Below are positions 63,576 through 64,000 of a stretch of DNA of 64,000 bases, piece by piece. The DNA comes from Daphnia pulex (taxonomy: Eukaryota; Arthropoda; Branchiopoda; Diplostraca; Daphniidae), in the NCBI RefSeq assembly GCF_021134715.1, contig NC_060025.1:4836001-4900000 (forward strand). The letters run 5' to 3'. The notes below the pieces were generated by a model. It searched no databases, was not told the DNA's origin, and saw only the letters and a program-made list of their open reading frames with translations. Position 1 is the first letter of the stretch. Each line of letters starts with the position of its first letter. A program made the translations under genes and the position numbers.

Positions 63576-64000
63576 GATTCCCATACAGTGTCATGGAAAT
63601 CCCTGCATTTTGATTCCATCACCAACAGTAGTATTTTTTATTCGTGCTTTTCGAAGTTAAAAAAAAAAAAAAAAAATAGTAAAACAGTTTGAATCCGTAA
63701 TGGCATCAAATCGAGTACTGCTTACTTTGTGGAGTGTACGGAATCAATGACTGTAGAGAGAAAGACGCAAACTTCCTCATCGTTCATTGTTGGTTAAATT
63801 TTTTACGGTCTTTTCCGGTTGTTTGCGTAAAAAAATGTCTTTCATTTTCTGCTGATCACCAGCTTCGCCAAAATATTTTAGGTTATTAAACAGTTCTGGA
63901 AGTGTAAATAACTCGGGCCACCAACCAATGATGCGGTACCTGGATCATTTGGTAACCACACATGGTTTAAAGGAATTTCTAATAAGTCAAACAAGTCTCG

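Larger units (their letters stand above)
61400..64000. other. AT-rich region without a supported gene
   Basis: Apart from the two repeats listed separately I see no coding region, transposon end or RNA gene. The minus frame at 63,389-63,625 encodes the 21 bp repeat and is probably chance, although the repeat length is a multiple of three. A poly-A run lies at 63,661-63,676. Confidence 0.4.

Overview
This window looks like nuclear DNA of an arthropod, most likely a water flea (Daphnia or a close relative). Genes are split by many short GT-AG introns, mostly about 60-100 bp. The protein set is animal: CCDC50, a cholinesterase-type carboxylesterase, a GT10 fucosyltransferase, DHCR7, APIP and RNF121. 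The spaces between genes are full of old transposable elements. There are no bacterial features, no CRISPR array and no RNA gene I could support. The species assignment is inference.

Layout: 1-3.7 kb holds no recognisable gene. 3.7-15 kb is a transposon nest: an inverted pair of about 1 kb repeats (3.7-4.7 and 13.8-15.0 kb) encloses a decayed Copia retrotransposon (4.7-8.4 kb, minus) and an integrase-core-family pseudogene (9.7-12.6 kb, minus). That pseudogene is itself split by a MULE-type DNA element (10,666-12,168). 15.9-21.7 kb is a broken non-LTR retrotransposon (plus), interrupted by a 2.7 kb insert that carries an unidentified multi-exon gene and by a short insert with a minisatellite. 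22.6-22.9 kb is a second LINE scrap. 23,512-24,590 is a nearly perfect fold-back element with Tc1-like ends.

25.7-46.6 kb is the host gene block: CCDC50-like (+), a membrane-anchored carboxylesterase (+), alpha-1,3-fucosyltransferase (-), 7-dehydrocholesterol reductase (-), APIP/methylthioribulose-1-phosphate dehydratase (+) and RNF121 (-). For the first four, exon models built from splice sites add up to an exact reading frame. APIP (16 extra bases) and RNF121 (1 extra base) each show one small frame-breaking anomaly. These six genes serve separate housekeeping or secretory roles (ubiquitin signalling, ester hydrolysis, glycan fucosylation, sterol metabolism, methionine salvage, ER quality control); I see no operon-like or pathway link between them.

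46.6-51.2 kb has only fragments, ending in a textbook TATA plus initiator core promoter (51.2 kb). 51.5-61.4 kb holds two LINE copies facing each other; the minus-strand copy is split inside its reverse transcriptase by a 4.58 kb hAT transposon with an 8 bp target duplication. The hAT element is internally rearranged in a way that suggests it inserted one of its own ends into itself. 61.4-64 kb has a degenerate tandem duplication and a 21 bp satellite-like repeat but no clear gene.

I did not find a convincing new multi-gene system. The best leads are the self-rearranged hAT element, the MULE with a PHD-like finger nested in an integrase-core gene, the unidentified gene inside the 2.7 kb insert, and the exon-like segments carried by the inverted repeat pair.
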